Source of the DNA: Candidatus Dechloromonas phosphoritropha
Lineage (GTDB): Bacteria > Pseudomonadota > Gammaproteobacteria > Burkholderiales > Rhodocyclaceae
Direction: 5' to 3'
Assembly (NCBI GenBank): GCA_016722705.1
Contig: JADKGN010000005.1
Coordinates: 124,001 to 188,000 of the forward strand
DNA length: 64,000 nt
Shown here: positions 17,540 to 25,791 of the stretch, piece after piece
Layout of the letters: each line of letters starts with the position of its first letter
How positions within the stretch are numbered: the first letter of the stretch is position 1
Program-made: the position numbers and the translations under genes
The notes under the pieces: generated by a model
The model's database searches: none
Told to the model about the DNA's origin: nothing
The model's input: the letters and a program-made list of their open reading frames with translations, nothing else

Positions 17540-18303
17540 TCCGCTTTGCGTCGCTCGGGAGCGGCAGCGCAGGCAATGCGCTGCTGGTCGAAAGCGGTGC
17601 AACCTGCCTGATGGTCGATTGCGGTTTCGGGCAGCGCGAGACGTTGAGGCGTCTCGCGCGCCTTCGGCGTGATCCGGCGGACCTGAGCGGGATTCTGATC
17701 ACCCACGAGCATGGTGACCATATCGGCGGCGTATTTCCTTTTGCCCGCCGCCATCGCCTGCCTGTCTGGTTGACTCACGGAACCCTCGCGGCGTGCGTAT
17801 CCGCAGCCGACGGTGTTGATGTCCGAATCATCGACAGCCATGTGGCGTTTGTGGTCGAAGCGCTGCAAATCCAGCCCTTTCCCGTTCCGCACGACGCCAG
17901 GGAACCGGTTCAGTACGTGTTCTCCGACGGTGTCCGGCGGCTGGGGCTGCTGACCGACGCTGGTGGCGTCACCCAGCACATGCGTGACATCTTGTCGGGA
18001 GTCGATGGGCTGATCCTCGAATGCAATCACGACGCGGCACTGCTGGCTGCATCGAACTATCCGCCGTCATTACGGCGCCGGATAGCCGGCCGTCTCGGTC
18101 ATCTGGAGAATGGTGCGGCGGCGGGACTGTTGCGCGAGATCGACTGCAGCAGGTTGCAGCACGTGGTTGCGGCGCATCTGAGCGAACGCAACAACCATCC
18201 TTCGCTGGCAATCGGCGCCCTCGCGACGGTACTCGGCGATGCTGCCGGGCGGGTCAGCGTGGCCTGTCAGGAAGCGGGTTTCGACTGGTGCCAGCTGGCT
18301 TGA
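17536..18303 (+). CDS. MBL-fold metallohydrolase (YycJ/WalJ-like)
   Basis: A 255-residue cytoplasmic protein beginning MIRFASLGSGSAGNALLVES, the hallmark of the YycJ/WalJ subgroup, with the metal-binding THEHGDHIGG, FPVPHDA and ILECNHD motifs and a late HLSERNNHP. Members are phosphodiesterase-like and have been linked to DNA or cell-wall processes; the substrate here is unknown. It starts on GTG at 17536, overlapping the bamC stop by 4 bases, so translation is likely coupled. A terminator follows at once. Confidence 0.88.
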   Translation: MIRFASLGSGSAGNALLVESGATCLMVDCGFGQRETLRRLARLRRDPADLSGILITHEHGDHIGGVFPFARRHRLPVWLTHGTLAACVSAADGVDVRIIDSHVAFVVEALQIQPFPVPHDAREPVQYVFSDGVRRLGLLTDAGGVTQHMRDILSGVDGLILECNHDAALLAASNYPPSLRRRIAGRLGHLENGAAAGLLREIDCSRLQHVVAAHLSERNNHPSLAIGALATVLGDAAGRVSVACQEAGFDWCQLA

Positions 18304-18313
18304 CGGTCAACAA

Positions 18314-18339
18314 AAAAGCGGAGCCGCAGCCCCGCTTTT
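18314..18339. terminator. Bidirectional terminator between convergent genes
   Basis: AAAAGCGG (18314-18321) pairs with CCGCTTTT (18332-18339) across a 10-base loop. The flanking A and T stretches let it end both the plus-strand hydrolase gene (stop 18303) and the minus-strand lipoprotein gene (stop 18356). Confidence 0.75.
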
Positions 18340-18355
18340 GCCGAAATCCGAAGAA

Positions 18356-18667
18356 TTACTTCTTGGCTTCCATACCGGCTTGCTTGGCGGCTTCCATGCC
18401 AGCTTGCTTGGCCGCTTCGATAGCAGTGCTTTCCTTGCCAGCCATGCCGGCTTGAGGAGCAGCAGCGCCGGCCATGCCAGCATGTTCAGCAGGCTTGGCG
18501 GCTTCCATGCCGGCTTGCGGAGCGGCCATGCCAGCTTGCGGAGCAGCAGCCGGAGCCGGAGCGGCGGCGGGAGCGGGCGCCGGAGCGGCAGCTTTCGGCT
18601 CTTCCTTCTTGCCACAGGCAGTTAGGGCAACAGCAAGCAGAACAGCAACGAGAATAGACTTATTCAT
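18356..18667 (-). CDS. Ala-rich repeat lipoprotein
   Basis: A 103-residue predicted lipoprotein: signal peptide MNKSILVAVLLAVALTAC with the lipidated Cys18, then GKKEEPK, an Ala/Pro-rich linker, and a low-complexity tail in which QAGM or HAGM recurs six times (AAPQAGM, EHAGM, AAKQAGM). No enzymatic domain is visible. The DNA is correspondingly repetitive. It may be a periplasm-spanning or envelope-decorating protein (inference). A ribosome site (GGAAA) precedes the ATG. Confidence 0.75.
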   Translation of the reverse strand: MNKSILVAVLLAVALTACGKKEEPKAAAPAPAPAAAPAPAAAPQAGMAAPQAGMEAAKPAEHAGMAGAAAPQAGMAGKESTAIEAAKQAGMEAAKQAGMEAKK

Positions 18668-18795
18668 GGTGATTTCCTTATCGACAAGAAGAAAAAATAC
18701 GGCAAATAATGATGGCCTCTTGAACCAATCGCCGGTGATTATATCAACTTTTCAAATCGAGTATGAAATGCTGCGTTACTCCTTTCGCTTCTGCC

Positions 18796-19272
18796 TTACA
18801 GGCCTAGCGTTGTCGCGGTGACCGGCGTCCCGCCCGCGGCCCAGATTTCGGCAAAGCGCCGGAGGTAGGGCATGACCTCATCCAGTTCGTCGATCAGCAG
18901 TTTGCCGCGCGGCTGATTCTGGTCGAAGCGGATCAGCGCATGGGCATCGTCGACCAGTATCATCGAATCGCGGAGGTGGCTGAGTTGTTCAGGTGTCTGC
19001 TGCGCCGCGCTATTGTGGCTATATGTGGTCAACAAGCGCTGTGTCAGCGGTTGTCGCTGCTGTAGTGGTTCGGTGTCGCGCAAGGCGATGCGCAGGCAAT
19101 CCGGGTGGTGCAAAGCGAGCGGTATTTTGAGCGCTTCCATGCGCTCCGAAGCCTCGAGGCGCAGCATGCCGAGGTCTTCGTCATAGATCCACACCTGTTT
19201 GCAGGCGAGAGCCAGAATGCGATCGATCGCCGTCTGGTAGTCGTTCCAGGAAGTAATTAGTTCGCGAGACAT
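18796..19272 (-). CDS. DUF7931-like conserved protein
   Basis: A 158-residue soluble protein ending in QNQPRGKLLIDELDEVMPYL...FAEIWAAGGTPVTATTLGL, a pattern I recognise from a betaproteobacterial domain of unknown function that resembles a phospholipase D-like nuclease half (VWIYDEDLGMLRLEASER early, DDAHALIRFDQNQPRG late). The ATG at 19272 is preferred; the reading frame continues upstream but there runs antisense to rlmD. It is divergent from rlmD, with about 50 bases between the starts. Confidence 0.72.
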   Translation of the reverse strand: MSRELITSWNDYQTAIDRILALACKQVWIYDEDLGMLRLEASERMEALKIPLALHHPDCLRIALRDTEPLQQRQPLTQRLLTTYSHNSAAQQTPEQLSHLRDSMILVDDAHALIRFDQNQPRGKLLIDELDEVMPYLRRFAEIWAAGGTPVTATTLGL

Positions 19273-19323
19273 GGTTCGAAGTTTAGACCATTGGTAGAAT
19301 TTATGCTTTATCCGGAGCCACTC

Positions 19324-20622
19324 ATGCCGATTGGTGTCATCGAATCCCTCGACAACGAGGCCCGTGGAATCGCTTGCCAGGAGGATAAGACGATTTTCGT
19401 CGACGGCGCCCTTCCCGGTGAGATCGTAGAATATGCAAGTTTCCGGAGAAAGCCGGGTTATGAGATTGCGCACCTGGTCAGCGTACTCTCCAGTTCGCCT
19501 TCCAGAGTCAAGCCGCGCTGTGAATACTTCGGAATCTGCGGCGGATGCGCCATGCAGCACCTCGAGTTCTCGGCGCAGGTCGCCGCGAAGCAGCGCGTTC
19601 TCGAGGACAGCCTCGAGGACATCGGCCATGTTCGGGCGGGTCAGATCCTGTCCCCGATTCATGGCGCACCGTGGGGTTATCGTCACCGCGCCCGTCTCGG
19701 CGTGCGCAATGTGCCCAAGAAGGGAGGCGTGCTGGTCGGCTTCCACGAGCGCCGCAGCAGCTACATAGCCGACATGCGCTCCTGTGCCGTGCTGCCGCCG
19801 CATGTCTCGGATCTGTTGCTGCCGCTGCGGGAACTGGTTGCCGCCCTCTCGGTTTCCGAGCGCTTGCCGCAAATCGAGGTTGCCGTTGGCGAGGAGTGTA
19901 CCGCGCTGGTCCTGCGCATCCTTGAGCCATTGACCGTGAACGATGAGGAATTCCTGAGAGCGTTTGCCGACCGGCATCATGGTGTCGTGTTCTACCTGCA
20001 GCCCAAAGGCCCGGATACGGTGTATCGCTTCTATCCCGTTCCCGGCCCGCGTCTATCTTATCTGCTGCCGGAATATGGCCTGGAATTCGAATTCCGGCCG
20101 ACCGACTTTACCCAAGTCAACCCCGCGGCCAACCGTGTTCTGGTGCGCCGGGCCCTGCGCCTGCTCGATCCGCAGCCGGGTGAGCGGATCGCTGATCTGT
20201 TCTGCGGACTGGGCAATTTCACGCTGCCGATTGCCTGTTCGGGAGCCTCGGTGCTTGGGGTGGAAGGCAGCCAGGCGCTGGTCGAACGTGGGTGTGCGGG
20301 TGCGGTCGCCAACGGGCTGGCCGATCGTGCCGAGTTCGCCGTCGCGAACTTGTTCGAATGCACGCAGGAATCGCTGGAGAGACTTGGGCACTTCGACAAG
20401 ATGCTGATCGACCCGCCGCGCGAGGGTGCGATCGAGGTGGTCAAGGCGCTCCCGGCAGATGGCCCGCGGCGCATCGTCTATGTCTCATGCAATCCGGCAA
20501 CGCTGGCGCGGGACGCTGCGGAACTGGTTCAGGCTAAGGGTTATTCCTTCAAGGCCGCCGGGGTCGTAAATATGTTCCCCCACACCGGACATGTCGAGTC
20601 GGTTGCGGTTTTTGAGAGGTAA
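19324..20622 (+). CDS. rlmD: 23S rRNA (uracil-1939-C5)-methyltransferase RlmD
   Basis: A 432-residue AdoMet enzyme that methylates U1939 of 23S rRNA. It has an N-terminal TRAM RNA-binding domain, four Fe-S ligands (Cys66, Cys72, Cys75 in CEYFGICGGC and Cys154 in SCAVLP), the AdoMet motif ADLFCGLGNFTLP, LIDPPREGA and the catalytic Cys389 in VSCNPATLARD. The start at 19324 has a CCGGAG ribosome site. The stop TAA at 20620-20622 is partly supplied by the IS66 terminus; before the insertion the frame would have read ...FERT and stopped at TGA, so only one residue is lost. Confidence 0.95.
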   Translation: MPIGVIESLDNEARGIACQEDKTIFVDGALPGEIVEYASFRRKPGYEIAHLVSVLSSSPSRVKPRCEYFGICGGCAMQHLEFSAQVAAKQRVLEDSLEDIGHVRAGQILSPIHGAPWGYRHRARLGVRNVPKKGGVLVGFHERRSSYIADMRSCAVLPPHVSDLLLPLRELVAALSVSERLPQIEVAVGEECTALVLRILEPLTVNDEEFLRAFADRHHGVVFYLQPKGPDTVYRFYPVPGPRLSYLLPEYGLEFEFRPTDFTQVNPAANRVLVRRALRLLDPQPGERIADLFCGLGNFTLPIACSGASVLGVEGSQALVERGCAGAVANGLADRAEFAVANLFECTQESLERLGHFDKMLIDPPREGAIEVVKALPADGPRRIVYVSCNPATLARDAAELVQAKGYSFKAAGVVNMFPHTGHVESVAVFER

Positions 20623-20649
20623 CCGGCAACTACGCGGCGTCGAGCGCCC

Positions 20650-22227
20650 CTACTTCGGCAACGCGTACAAAGGCGAGCGCAGCGGGTTCTGAGCGAACAG
20701 TTCTTTCCAGACCCGTGGCGTGAGTTCATGGACGCGGTCGGCGGGGTGCTCGGCGACGCGCTGCAGGACATCGACGAGATAATCGTAGGGGTCGATCTGA
20801 TGCAGCCGACAGGTAACGATCAGGCTCTGGATGATCCCGACCTGCCTGGCGCCGAACTCCGTCCAGCAGAACAGCCAGGAGCGGCGCCCCATGGGAATCA
20901 CCCGCAGGGCGCGTTCGAGGTGATTGGTGTCGATCGGCATGTCCGGGTCGGCGAGGAAGACCTCCAGTCCCCATCGTCGATCGCGCGCGTAGGCCAGCGC
21001 CCTGGTCAGCGGATTGCGCGGTAACAGCCCCTGCGCCGCGAAGCGTTCGCCAACCCAGGCGAAGAAACGCTCGACGATCGGTTTGGCATGCTCCAGACGA
21101 TAGTCGCGCTTCCTTGCACCGGTGAGCTTTTGCTCGCGGATGCGCTCTTCGACCTGATACAGGTCCCCAATGAGCGCGAGTGCCTGCGCTGCCGCTTCTG
21201 GTTCCGCGTCTTGCGCGTCAAAGAACTTACGACGCGTGTGCGCCCAGCATTGGGCGTGCGTGATCCCGATCTGCGCCGCGTAATGACTGTAGGCCTGATA
21301 GCCGTCCGACAACAGCACCGCGCCTTCGGCGGCGGTCAGTCCGAGGGCCGCCTCGACGTGCTTGAACTCGCGACTGGCGAAGAAGGGGAAACAGATTTCG
21401 TCGCCTTCGCCATACACCGGCCAGAAGTACGCCGCTTTCAGCTTGCCGGGTGCGCCCTGTCCGGCCTTGATCGGCGTCTCGTCCATCGCCTTGACGCGCG
21501 AGCTGCGGATCGAGGCAAACTGCGCCTCGTAGATCGGTTCGAGCAGAGTGATGCCCTGTTGCCCGATCTGCGTCAGCCACGGCCGGCTGACGGTGATTCC
21601 CGCATCGGCCAGGCGTTGATGCTGGCGATACAGTGGCAGGTGGTAGGCAAATTTGTCAATCAGCAGTCCGGCGACGAAGCTGACGTCGGCCCGGCTGCCC
21701 TCAATGACACCGGCCGGCGCGTTGGCGCAGACCAGTGTCTGGTTACTCTTGAGCTTGATTACCGGCCGGCGATACTTGATCACCACGTAGCTACCCGGCC
21801 GTTGCGCCAGGCGATAGCTGTCCTTGTGGCTGATGACCTCGTAGTCCTCGGGAGAGAGGCCTTCGACTTCCGGCGCGGTGAGCTCGACGACTTCGACTGG
21901 GACGCGGTTCTCGTCGAAGAAGGGCACGCTTTCGTCACTGGGACGCTTGCTGGTCGGCTGACGGGTATGCGCGGCGACGGGGCGACCTGGTGACTCAGAA
22001 CCTGGTGGGGGCGTCGGGAACTCGCCGAGACTCAGTTGGCCGCTCGGCGTGACGTCGATGCGTCGTTCGCTTTTCTGGCCGAAGATCTGGCGCTTGAACC
22101 AGTCGATTTGTTGCTTCAGTGCGGTGATTTCAGCAGACAGCGTCTGGCACAGATCCAGCACCTCTTGCGGGCACAATGCCGCGGCTTGTTCGAGGTTGTA
22201 AACCGTCTGGTAACGTGCTGAATCCAT
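20650..22227 (-). CDS. tnpC: IS66 transposase TnpC, copy 1
   Basis: A 525-residue DDE transposase. It has an N-terminal leucine-zipper-like coil (EVLDLCQTLSAEITALKQQI) with WFKRQIFGQKSER, a zinc-binding middle part, the catalytic core with KAMDETPIKAG, VLLSDGYQAYSHYA and NHLERALRVIPMGR, and the C-terminal IS66 domain (RSWLFCWTEFGARQVGIIQS). Intact. Variant marks: Tyr in QTVYN and Met in DPDMPI. Confidence 0.96.
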   Translation of the reverse strand: MDSARYQTVYNLEQAAALCPQEVLDLCQTLSAEITALKQQIDWFKRQIFGQKSERRIDVTPSGQLSLGEFPTPPPGSESPGRPVAAHTRQPTSKRPSDESVPFFDENRVPVEVVELTAPEVEGLSPEDYEVISHKDSYRLAQRPGSYVVIKYRRPVIKLKSNQTLVCANAPAGVIEGSRADVSFVAGLLIDKFAYHLPLYRQHQRLADAGITVSRPWLTQIGQQGITLLEPIYEAQFASIRSSRVKAMDETPIKAGQGAPGKLKAAYFWPVYGEGDEICFPFFASREFKHVEAALGLTAAEGAVLLSDGYQAYSHYAAQIGITHAQCWAHTRRKFFDAQDAEPEAAAQALALIGDLYQVEERIREQKLTGARKRDYRLEHAKPIVERFFAWVGERFAAQGLLPRNPLTRALAYARDRRWGLEVFLADPDMPIDTNHLERALRVIPMGRRSWLFCWTEFGARQVGIIQSLIVTCRLHQIDPYDYLVDVLQRVAEHPADRVHELTPRVWKELFAQNPLRSPLYALPK

Positions 22228-22236
22228 GCGTGTATT

Positions 22237-22614
22237 TTAACACAAGCCGCTGTTTTGAAGCGTTTTTATGGGCGCTCCAGAGGCGTGATAACGCTTCTTC
22301 CGGCGTCCCGGCTCGATCCCTTCGAGGAGCAGTTTCAGACCGGTCCAGTCGATTTCGCACGTGCGCACTTTATCCCAGTTGGCGACGAAACGGCCTTCTT
22401 CGAGACGCTTGGCCCACAGGCAGAAGCCGCTGCGATCCCAGTAGAGCACCTTCACCTGAGTGCCACGGCGATTGAAGAAGACGAAGAGCTGGCCGCTCAG
22501 CGGGTCCTGACCGAGGACATGACGGGTGATCGCGTACAGACCGTCGAAGGATTTGCGCAGGTCGACCGGCTGGCCATAGACTTGGACGCGGATTTGGCCT
22601 TCAGGGAAAAACAT
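22237..22614 (-). CDS. tnpB: IS66 accessory protein TnpB, copy 1
   Basis: A 125-residue IS66 Orf2 protein (MFFPEGQIRVQVYGQPVDLR, RKSFDGLYAI, FVFFNRRGTQVKVLYWD). It is required for IS66 transposition, with unknown biochemical role. Its ATG overlaps the tnpA stop as TGATG, implying coupled translation. Confidence 0.95.
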   Translation of the reverse strand: MFFPEGQIRVQVYGQPVDLRKSFDGLYAITRHVLGQDPLSGQLFVFFNRRGTQVKVLYWDRSGFCLWAKRLEEGRFVANWDKVRTCEIDWTGLKLLLEGIEPGRRKKRYHASGAPIKTLQNSGLC

Positions 22615-22922
22615 CAGCGGCGCTCCGGCTGCAGGATCAGGCCGCCGCCGAGGTCGAGGGTGAGGTGGAAACGAGCGGGCGTCGCCGTGGTTGTGCTCAG
22701 AGGGCCGACGTCGACGAAGGTGGCCGGCTGGCCGCTGGCCTTGTCCTGACTGTCGAGGGCGATGCCCAGACGTGTGCGCCAGCGATGGAAGCTGGTATCG
22801 CTGATCTCTTCGCGTTTGCAGAAGGTCGCAACGTTCAAACCGCTGCCCGGAAATCGCGACAGCAACGCCTCCCATTCGCTCGCGCTACGCCGCACCCGCG
22901 ACCCTTCCCCTGCCTTGGCCAT
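22614..22922 (-). CDS. tnpA: IS66 accessory protein TnpA, copy 1
   Basis: A 102-residue IS66 Orf1 protein with a helix-turn-helix-like segment (FPGSGLNVATFCKREEISDT, SFHRWRTRLG). It has a GGAGG ribosome site. Variant marks: EE in KREEISD and Pro in LQPERR, shared with the EE motif of copy 3 and with both marks of copy 6. Confidence 0.93.
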   Translation of the reverse strand: MAKAGEGSRVRRSASEWEALLSRFPGSGLNVATFCKREEISDTSFHRWRTRLGIALDSQDKASGQPATFVDVGPLSTTTATPARFHLTLDLGGGLILQPERR

Positions 22923-23025
22923 CCTGGCCTCCTCCGCGTTTCGTGATTCGAGGAGGACATTGTCGACAGCACGATCGGCGCTGGAAAGAACGCCGCAGAG
23001 TTACCGGTTACTTTGAGAGGACATG

Positions 23026-23048
23026 AAAAAGGGCGGCTACAGCCGCCC
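23026..23048 (-). terminator. Intrinsic terminator of the BI-1 gene
   Basis: GGGCGGC (23031-23037), loop TACA, GCCGCCC (23042-23048). On the minus strand the hairpin is followed by TTTTT. It ends the minus-strand BI-1 gene and, before the IS66 insertion, lay directly after rlmD. Confidence 0.85.
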
Positions 23049-23068
23049 CTTCGCTGGAGACGCGATGT

Positions 23069-23761
23069 TCAGTCGCGGTCGCCGGTAAAGGCCATGATCA
23101 ATTGCAACAGACTGACGAAAACGTTGTAAACGTCAAGGTAGACCGCCAGAGTCGCCGAGATGTAATTGGTTTCGCCACCCTGGACGATACGGCTGATGTC
23201 GTGGAGGATGTAGGCGGAAAACAGGACCACGACAACGGCAGCGATGGTCAGCGACAGTACCGGAATCTGGAAGAAGATGTTGGCAACCGCCGCCAGCAGG
23301 ACAACGATCATCCCGACGAACAGGAATTTGCCCATCCCGCTGAAGTCACGCTTGCTGACCGACGCGATTGTCGCCATCGTCACGAAGATGGCACCGGTTC
23401 CACCCGCGGCCAGCGCGATCATCGAACCTCCGTTCGAAAACCCAAGGGCGACCTGTAGGATGCGCGACAGCATCAGACCCATGAAGAAGGTAAAGCCGAG
23501 CAGCAGGGCAATGCCGAGGCCGCTGTCCTTGTTCCTCTCGATGCCCCACATGAAGCCCCAGGCGATGCCAAGGAACAGCATGAAGGCGAGGAGCGGGCTA
23601 CCCGCCAGGAAGCTGAACTGCATCTGGATGCCGACCAGGGCGCCGATAACCGTCGGCACCATCGACAAACCGAGCAGCATGTAGGTATTGCGTAGAACTC
23701 GGTTTTGCTGGAGGGCAAGTTCCGGGGAGCCTCGACTGGCGACTTGGAAGTCAGTTTGCAT
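23069..23761 (-). CDS. Bax inhibitor-1 family inner-membrane protein
   Basis: A 230-residue protein with seven predicted membrane helices, resembling E. coli YccA (219). A short cytoplasmic N-terminus (MQTDFQVASRGSPELALQQN) is followed by closely spaced helices, and the conserved late stretch FSAYILHDISRIVQGGETNY carries the Asp residues thought to gate the channel in the family. Homologues modulate FtsH or act as pH-sensitive Ca2+ leaks; ftsH itself is elsewhere in this window but not linked. Confidence 0.92.
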   Translation of the reverse strand: MQTDFQVASRGSPELALQQNRVLRNTYMLLGLSMVPTVIGALVGIQMQFSFLAGSPLLAFMLFLGIAWGFMWGIERNKDSGLGIALLLGFTFFMGLMLSRILQVALGFSNGGSMIALAAGGTGAIFVTMATIASVSKRDFSGMGKFLFVGMIVVLLAAVANIFFQIPVLSLTIAAVVVVLFSAYILHDISRIVQGGETNYISATLAVYLDVYNVFVSLLQLIMAFTGDRD

Positions 23762-23890
23762 GCAGAATCTCGCTTTCTATAGATTGATACCAGCGCTAAG
23801 ACTAATTGAGCCGCCCAAAAGTTTCAATACATTGTTGACTGCGAGGGTCGGGTAATATTGATCGATGGCATGCTATGATTCAGGCACGCT

Positions 23891-23978
23891 GGGGCTGTGG
23901 CAGAGCGGTTGAATGCACCGGTCTTGAAAACCGGCGTGGGGAAACCCACCGTGAGTTCGAATCTCACCGGCCCCGCCA
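23891..23978 (+). tRNA. tRNA-Ser (anticodon UGA)
   Basis: An 88-base class II tRNA: acceptor GGGGCTG/CGGCCCC, D arm GGCAGAGCGGTTGAATGC, anticodon stem CCGGT/ACCGG around loop CTTGAAA (anticodon TGA), long variable arm CGTGGGGAAACCCACC, T arm GTGAG-TTCGAAT-CTCAC, discriminator G and encoded CCA. It reads UCA and UCG. Confidence 0.97.
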
Positions 23979-24031
23979 AAAAAAACAGCAATTCAGTAAG
24001 TTACCCGTCGCGTTAATTGCGAAGCAGGCCA

Positions 24032-24523
24032 CTAGAACACCCCAAGCGCGATCCCGGTCGCCAATGCGGCGCCGAGTTCGGCGCACAGTGCGAGTTGCGG
24101 GGCGGCGATGATTTTGGGTTGCAGGATCGCCTCCGGGGTTTGCGCGTGGGTACAAACGATCAGGGGTTCGGCGACGGGCTTCAGGCGCCAGCCGGTTGCA
24201 ATGCGGGCGATCTGCCGTGCGGCGCCGCTGCCATCGCTACCGGCACAGATCAGAGTCGCATAAGGCCGCCCATTCACCCGGTCGAGGGCGGCATAGTAGG
24301 TCCGGTCAAAAAAATCCTTGAGCAGGCCGGAAATCGAACCGAGGTTCTCCGGCGTCGCGAAGATGTAGCCGTCGGCTTCCAGAACATCGTCCGGACCGGC
24401 ATCGGGGGCGTGGAGCAGGCGTGTGCTGAGCGCAGGCTCAGCCACCGCTCCCTCCATGGCCGCCTGCGCCATCTGCAAGGTGCCGCCGGTCATCGAGTGA
24501 TAGACGATAAGCAGATTTTTCAT
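24032..24523 (-). CDS. Flavodoxin/NADPH-dependent FMN reductase-like protein
   Basis: A 163-residue flavodoxin-fold protein: the FMN phosphate loop (VYHSMTGGTLQMA), a second FMN loop at ADGYIFATPENLGSISGLLK and the late loop ICAGSDGSGAARQ. Probably a cytosolic flavoprotein that carries or transfers electrons; its partner is unknown. The start at 24523 (MKNLLIVYH) is the standard family start. Confidence 0.85.
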   Translation of the reverse strand: MKNLLIVYHSMTGGTLQMAQAAMEGAVAEPALSTRLLHAPDAGPDDVLEADGYIFATPENLGSISGLLKDFFDRTYYAALDRVNGRPYATLICAGSDGSGAARQIARIATGWRLKPVAEPLIVCTHAQTPEAILQPKIIAAPQLALCAELGAALATGIALGVF

Positions 24524-24569
24524 GGGCCGGTGCTGACGACAGTGCATTCAGGGTAGGCAGCGCGGTCGC

Positions 24570-24971
24570 TCAATACGGGTGAGCGGGAACTGCTTGCCAG
24601 CCCTCGGGACACGTCTTGGTGTAAGGGTAGTACATGGCGCTCGACCCACAATAGTACCAGGCGCTGGCGGGATCGGTCAGAGGCGCTCCGGCTTCAGGCG
24701 GACCGTCGATATAGACCTCTTGTGGCGCATAGGCCGGCCCGGCATTGTACGGATCGACATACGCAGGCCTGCTGCTCTCGGCCATGATCGCCAGGCCGGC
24801 AAGGGCACCGAAAATTGCCAGGCCAGCCCACGGCGAGACACTGCCTCCGCCATGATAGCCGGAACCGCCGTGATATCCGTTGCCGCCACGGCCGTAATAT
24901 CCGCGGTCGGCATGGGCCGGGAGCGCCACCAGAGCCATCGCCGCGATGAATGGGACAACAAATTTGCGCAT
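24570..24971 (-). CDS. Exported Gly/Tyr-rich small protein
   Basis: A 133-residue secreted protein with signal peptide MRKFVVPFIAAMALVALPAHA (cut before DRG), then a Gly/Tyr/His repeat stretch (GYYGRGGNGYHGGSGYHGGG), one hydrophobic helix (AGLAIFGALAGLAIMA) and a Pro/Tyr-rich tail with YYPYTKTCPEGWQ and two Cys. It resembles the glycine-rich envelope proteins often found near WXXGXW-type proteins. An AAAGGAAG ribosome site supports the start. Function unknown. Confidence 0.75.
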   Translation of the reverse strand: MRKFVVPFIAAMALVALPAHADRGYYGRGGNGYHGGSGYHGGGSVSPWAGLAIFGALAGLAIMAESSRPAYVDPYNAGPAYAPQEVYIDGPPEAGAPLTDPASAWYYCGSSAMYYPYTKTCPEGWQAVPAHPY

Positions 24972-25099
24972 GATTGCTTCCTTTGGGTGCGACGCCAGTA
25001 TGTACCCAGATTGCCCAAAGCGCTGATGTCGGTTGAGCGCCCTGGCTGGCGATCTGCTTGGCATCCTGGCGAATGCGTCGGCTGAAGAACGATTCGGAT

Positions 25100-25294
25100 T
25101 CACTGCTTCTTTTCGTCAGAACTTCCAACTACCGCGCTGACCCCCGCCGCGGCGACGTCGACCGTCGTCCCGACGACCGTCGTACCCACCTTGACGGTTG
25201 TCGCAACCACCGTTACCGCCGCGTCAGCCACGGCAACCACCGCACAGCCGGTGCACTGGAGAACAAGCAGGAAAGCGAGCAGGTAGGTGCGCAT
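25100..25294 (-). CDS. Small lipoprotein
   Basis: A 64-residue predicted lipoprotein: MRTYLLAFLLVLQCTGC with the lipobox TGC, followed by a Val/Ala/Thr-rich amphipathic repeat (VTVVATTVKVGTTVVGTTVD) and the charged end GSSDEKKQ. It resembles a family of very small proteobacterial lipoproteins known only by number. Its start lies 5 bases past the stop of the upstream WXXGXW gene, so the two are an operon. Confidence 0.65.
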   Translation of the reverse strand: MRTYLLAFLLVLQCTGCAVVAVADAAVTVVATTVKVGTTVVGTTVDVAAAGVSAVVGSSDEKKQ

Positions 25295-25298
25295 CGGC

Positions 25299-25622
25299 TC
25301 AGTGCCGATCCCAGTAGCCGCCATGCTGCTGCCAGTGCTGCCCGTCCCGCTCCCAACGGTACGGAACCCATTTTTGCCCGTGACGCGGCGGCGCCCAATA
25401 GCCTGGACCCCACTCATAGCGACTGCCGCGCCAGTGCCAGGCACCGGAAATCCAGACATACCCGACCGTCGGTGGAGGGCCGAGATACTCGACGCGCGGG
25501 GGCGGCGGCGCCATCATGACCGGCTCGACGTACACCGGCCGGCCGACGGGCGCGACGACGCAAGCGCTCAGCGATATCGCCGCAGTGGCGAGAGCGGTAG
25601 CGAGAAATCTGGCTCGGTTCAT
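25299..25622 (-). CDS. WXXGXW-repeat exported lipoprotein
   Basis: A 107-residue lipoprotein: signal peptide with lipobox (AISLSAC), a Pro-rich linker (MMAPPPPRVEYLGPPP), then Trp/Tyr-rich repeats (VWISGAWHWRGSRYEWGPGY, WVPYRWERDGQHWQQHGGYW) typical of the YXWXGXW/WXXGXW family. The start is taken at 25622 (MNRARF); an ATG five codons upstream is possible. IS66 copy 2 begins 80 bases upstream and may have cut its promoter. Confidence 0.78.
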   Translation of the reverse strand: MNRARFLATALATAAISLSACVVAPVGRPVYVEPVMMAPPPPRVEYLGPPPTVGYVWISGAWHWRGSRYEWGPGYWAPPRHGQKWVPYRWERDGQHWQQHGGYWDRH

Positions 25623-25791
25623 TGCATCGTTCCTCATAGAGATTTTCGGATATTAAACGAGGCGAGAGCCGGGAGCTGTAACCAGTGGTAAGGACTTGTA
25701 ACGTAACCGGTAACTCTGCGGCGTTCTTTCCAGCGCCGATCGTGCTGTCGACAATGTCCTCCTCGAATCACGAAACGCGGAGGAGGCCAGG

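Larger units (their letters stand above)
20619..23011 (-). mobile_element. IS66-family element, copy 1 (complete)
   Basis: A 2393-bp element with tnpA, tnpB and tnpC on the minus strand. The ends are imperfect inverted repeats (GTAACCGGCAACTACGCGG at the tnpC side, complement of GTAACCGGTAACTCTGCGG at the tnpA side). The 8-bp duplication TTTGAGAG flanks it exactly (20611-20618 and 23012-23019). All three genes are open, so it could be active. It lies at the 3' end of rlmD. Confidence 0.97.

Noticed and set aside
18796..19980. Reading the minus-strand gene as a 394-codon protein
   Set aside because: Everything beyond 19272 is antisense to rlmD; the conserved protein begins at the ATG at 19272.
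21088..21993. Long open frames antisense to IS66 tnpC (also 26721-27626 and 31390-32355)
   Set aside because: They recur in every copy only because the IS66 sequence recurs, and translate to composition typical of reverse-strand shadows.
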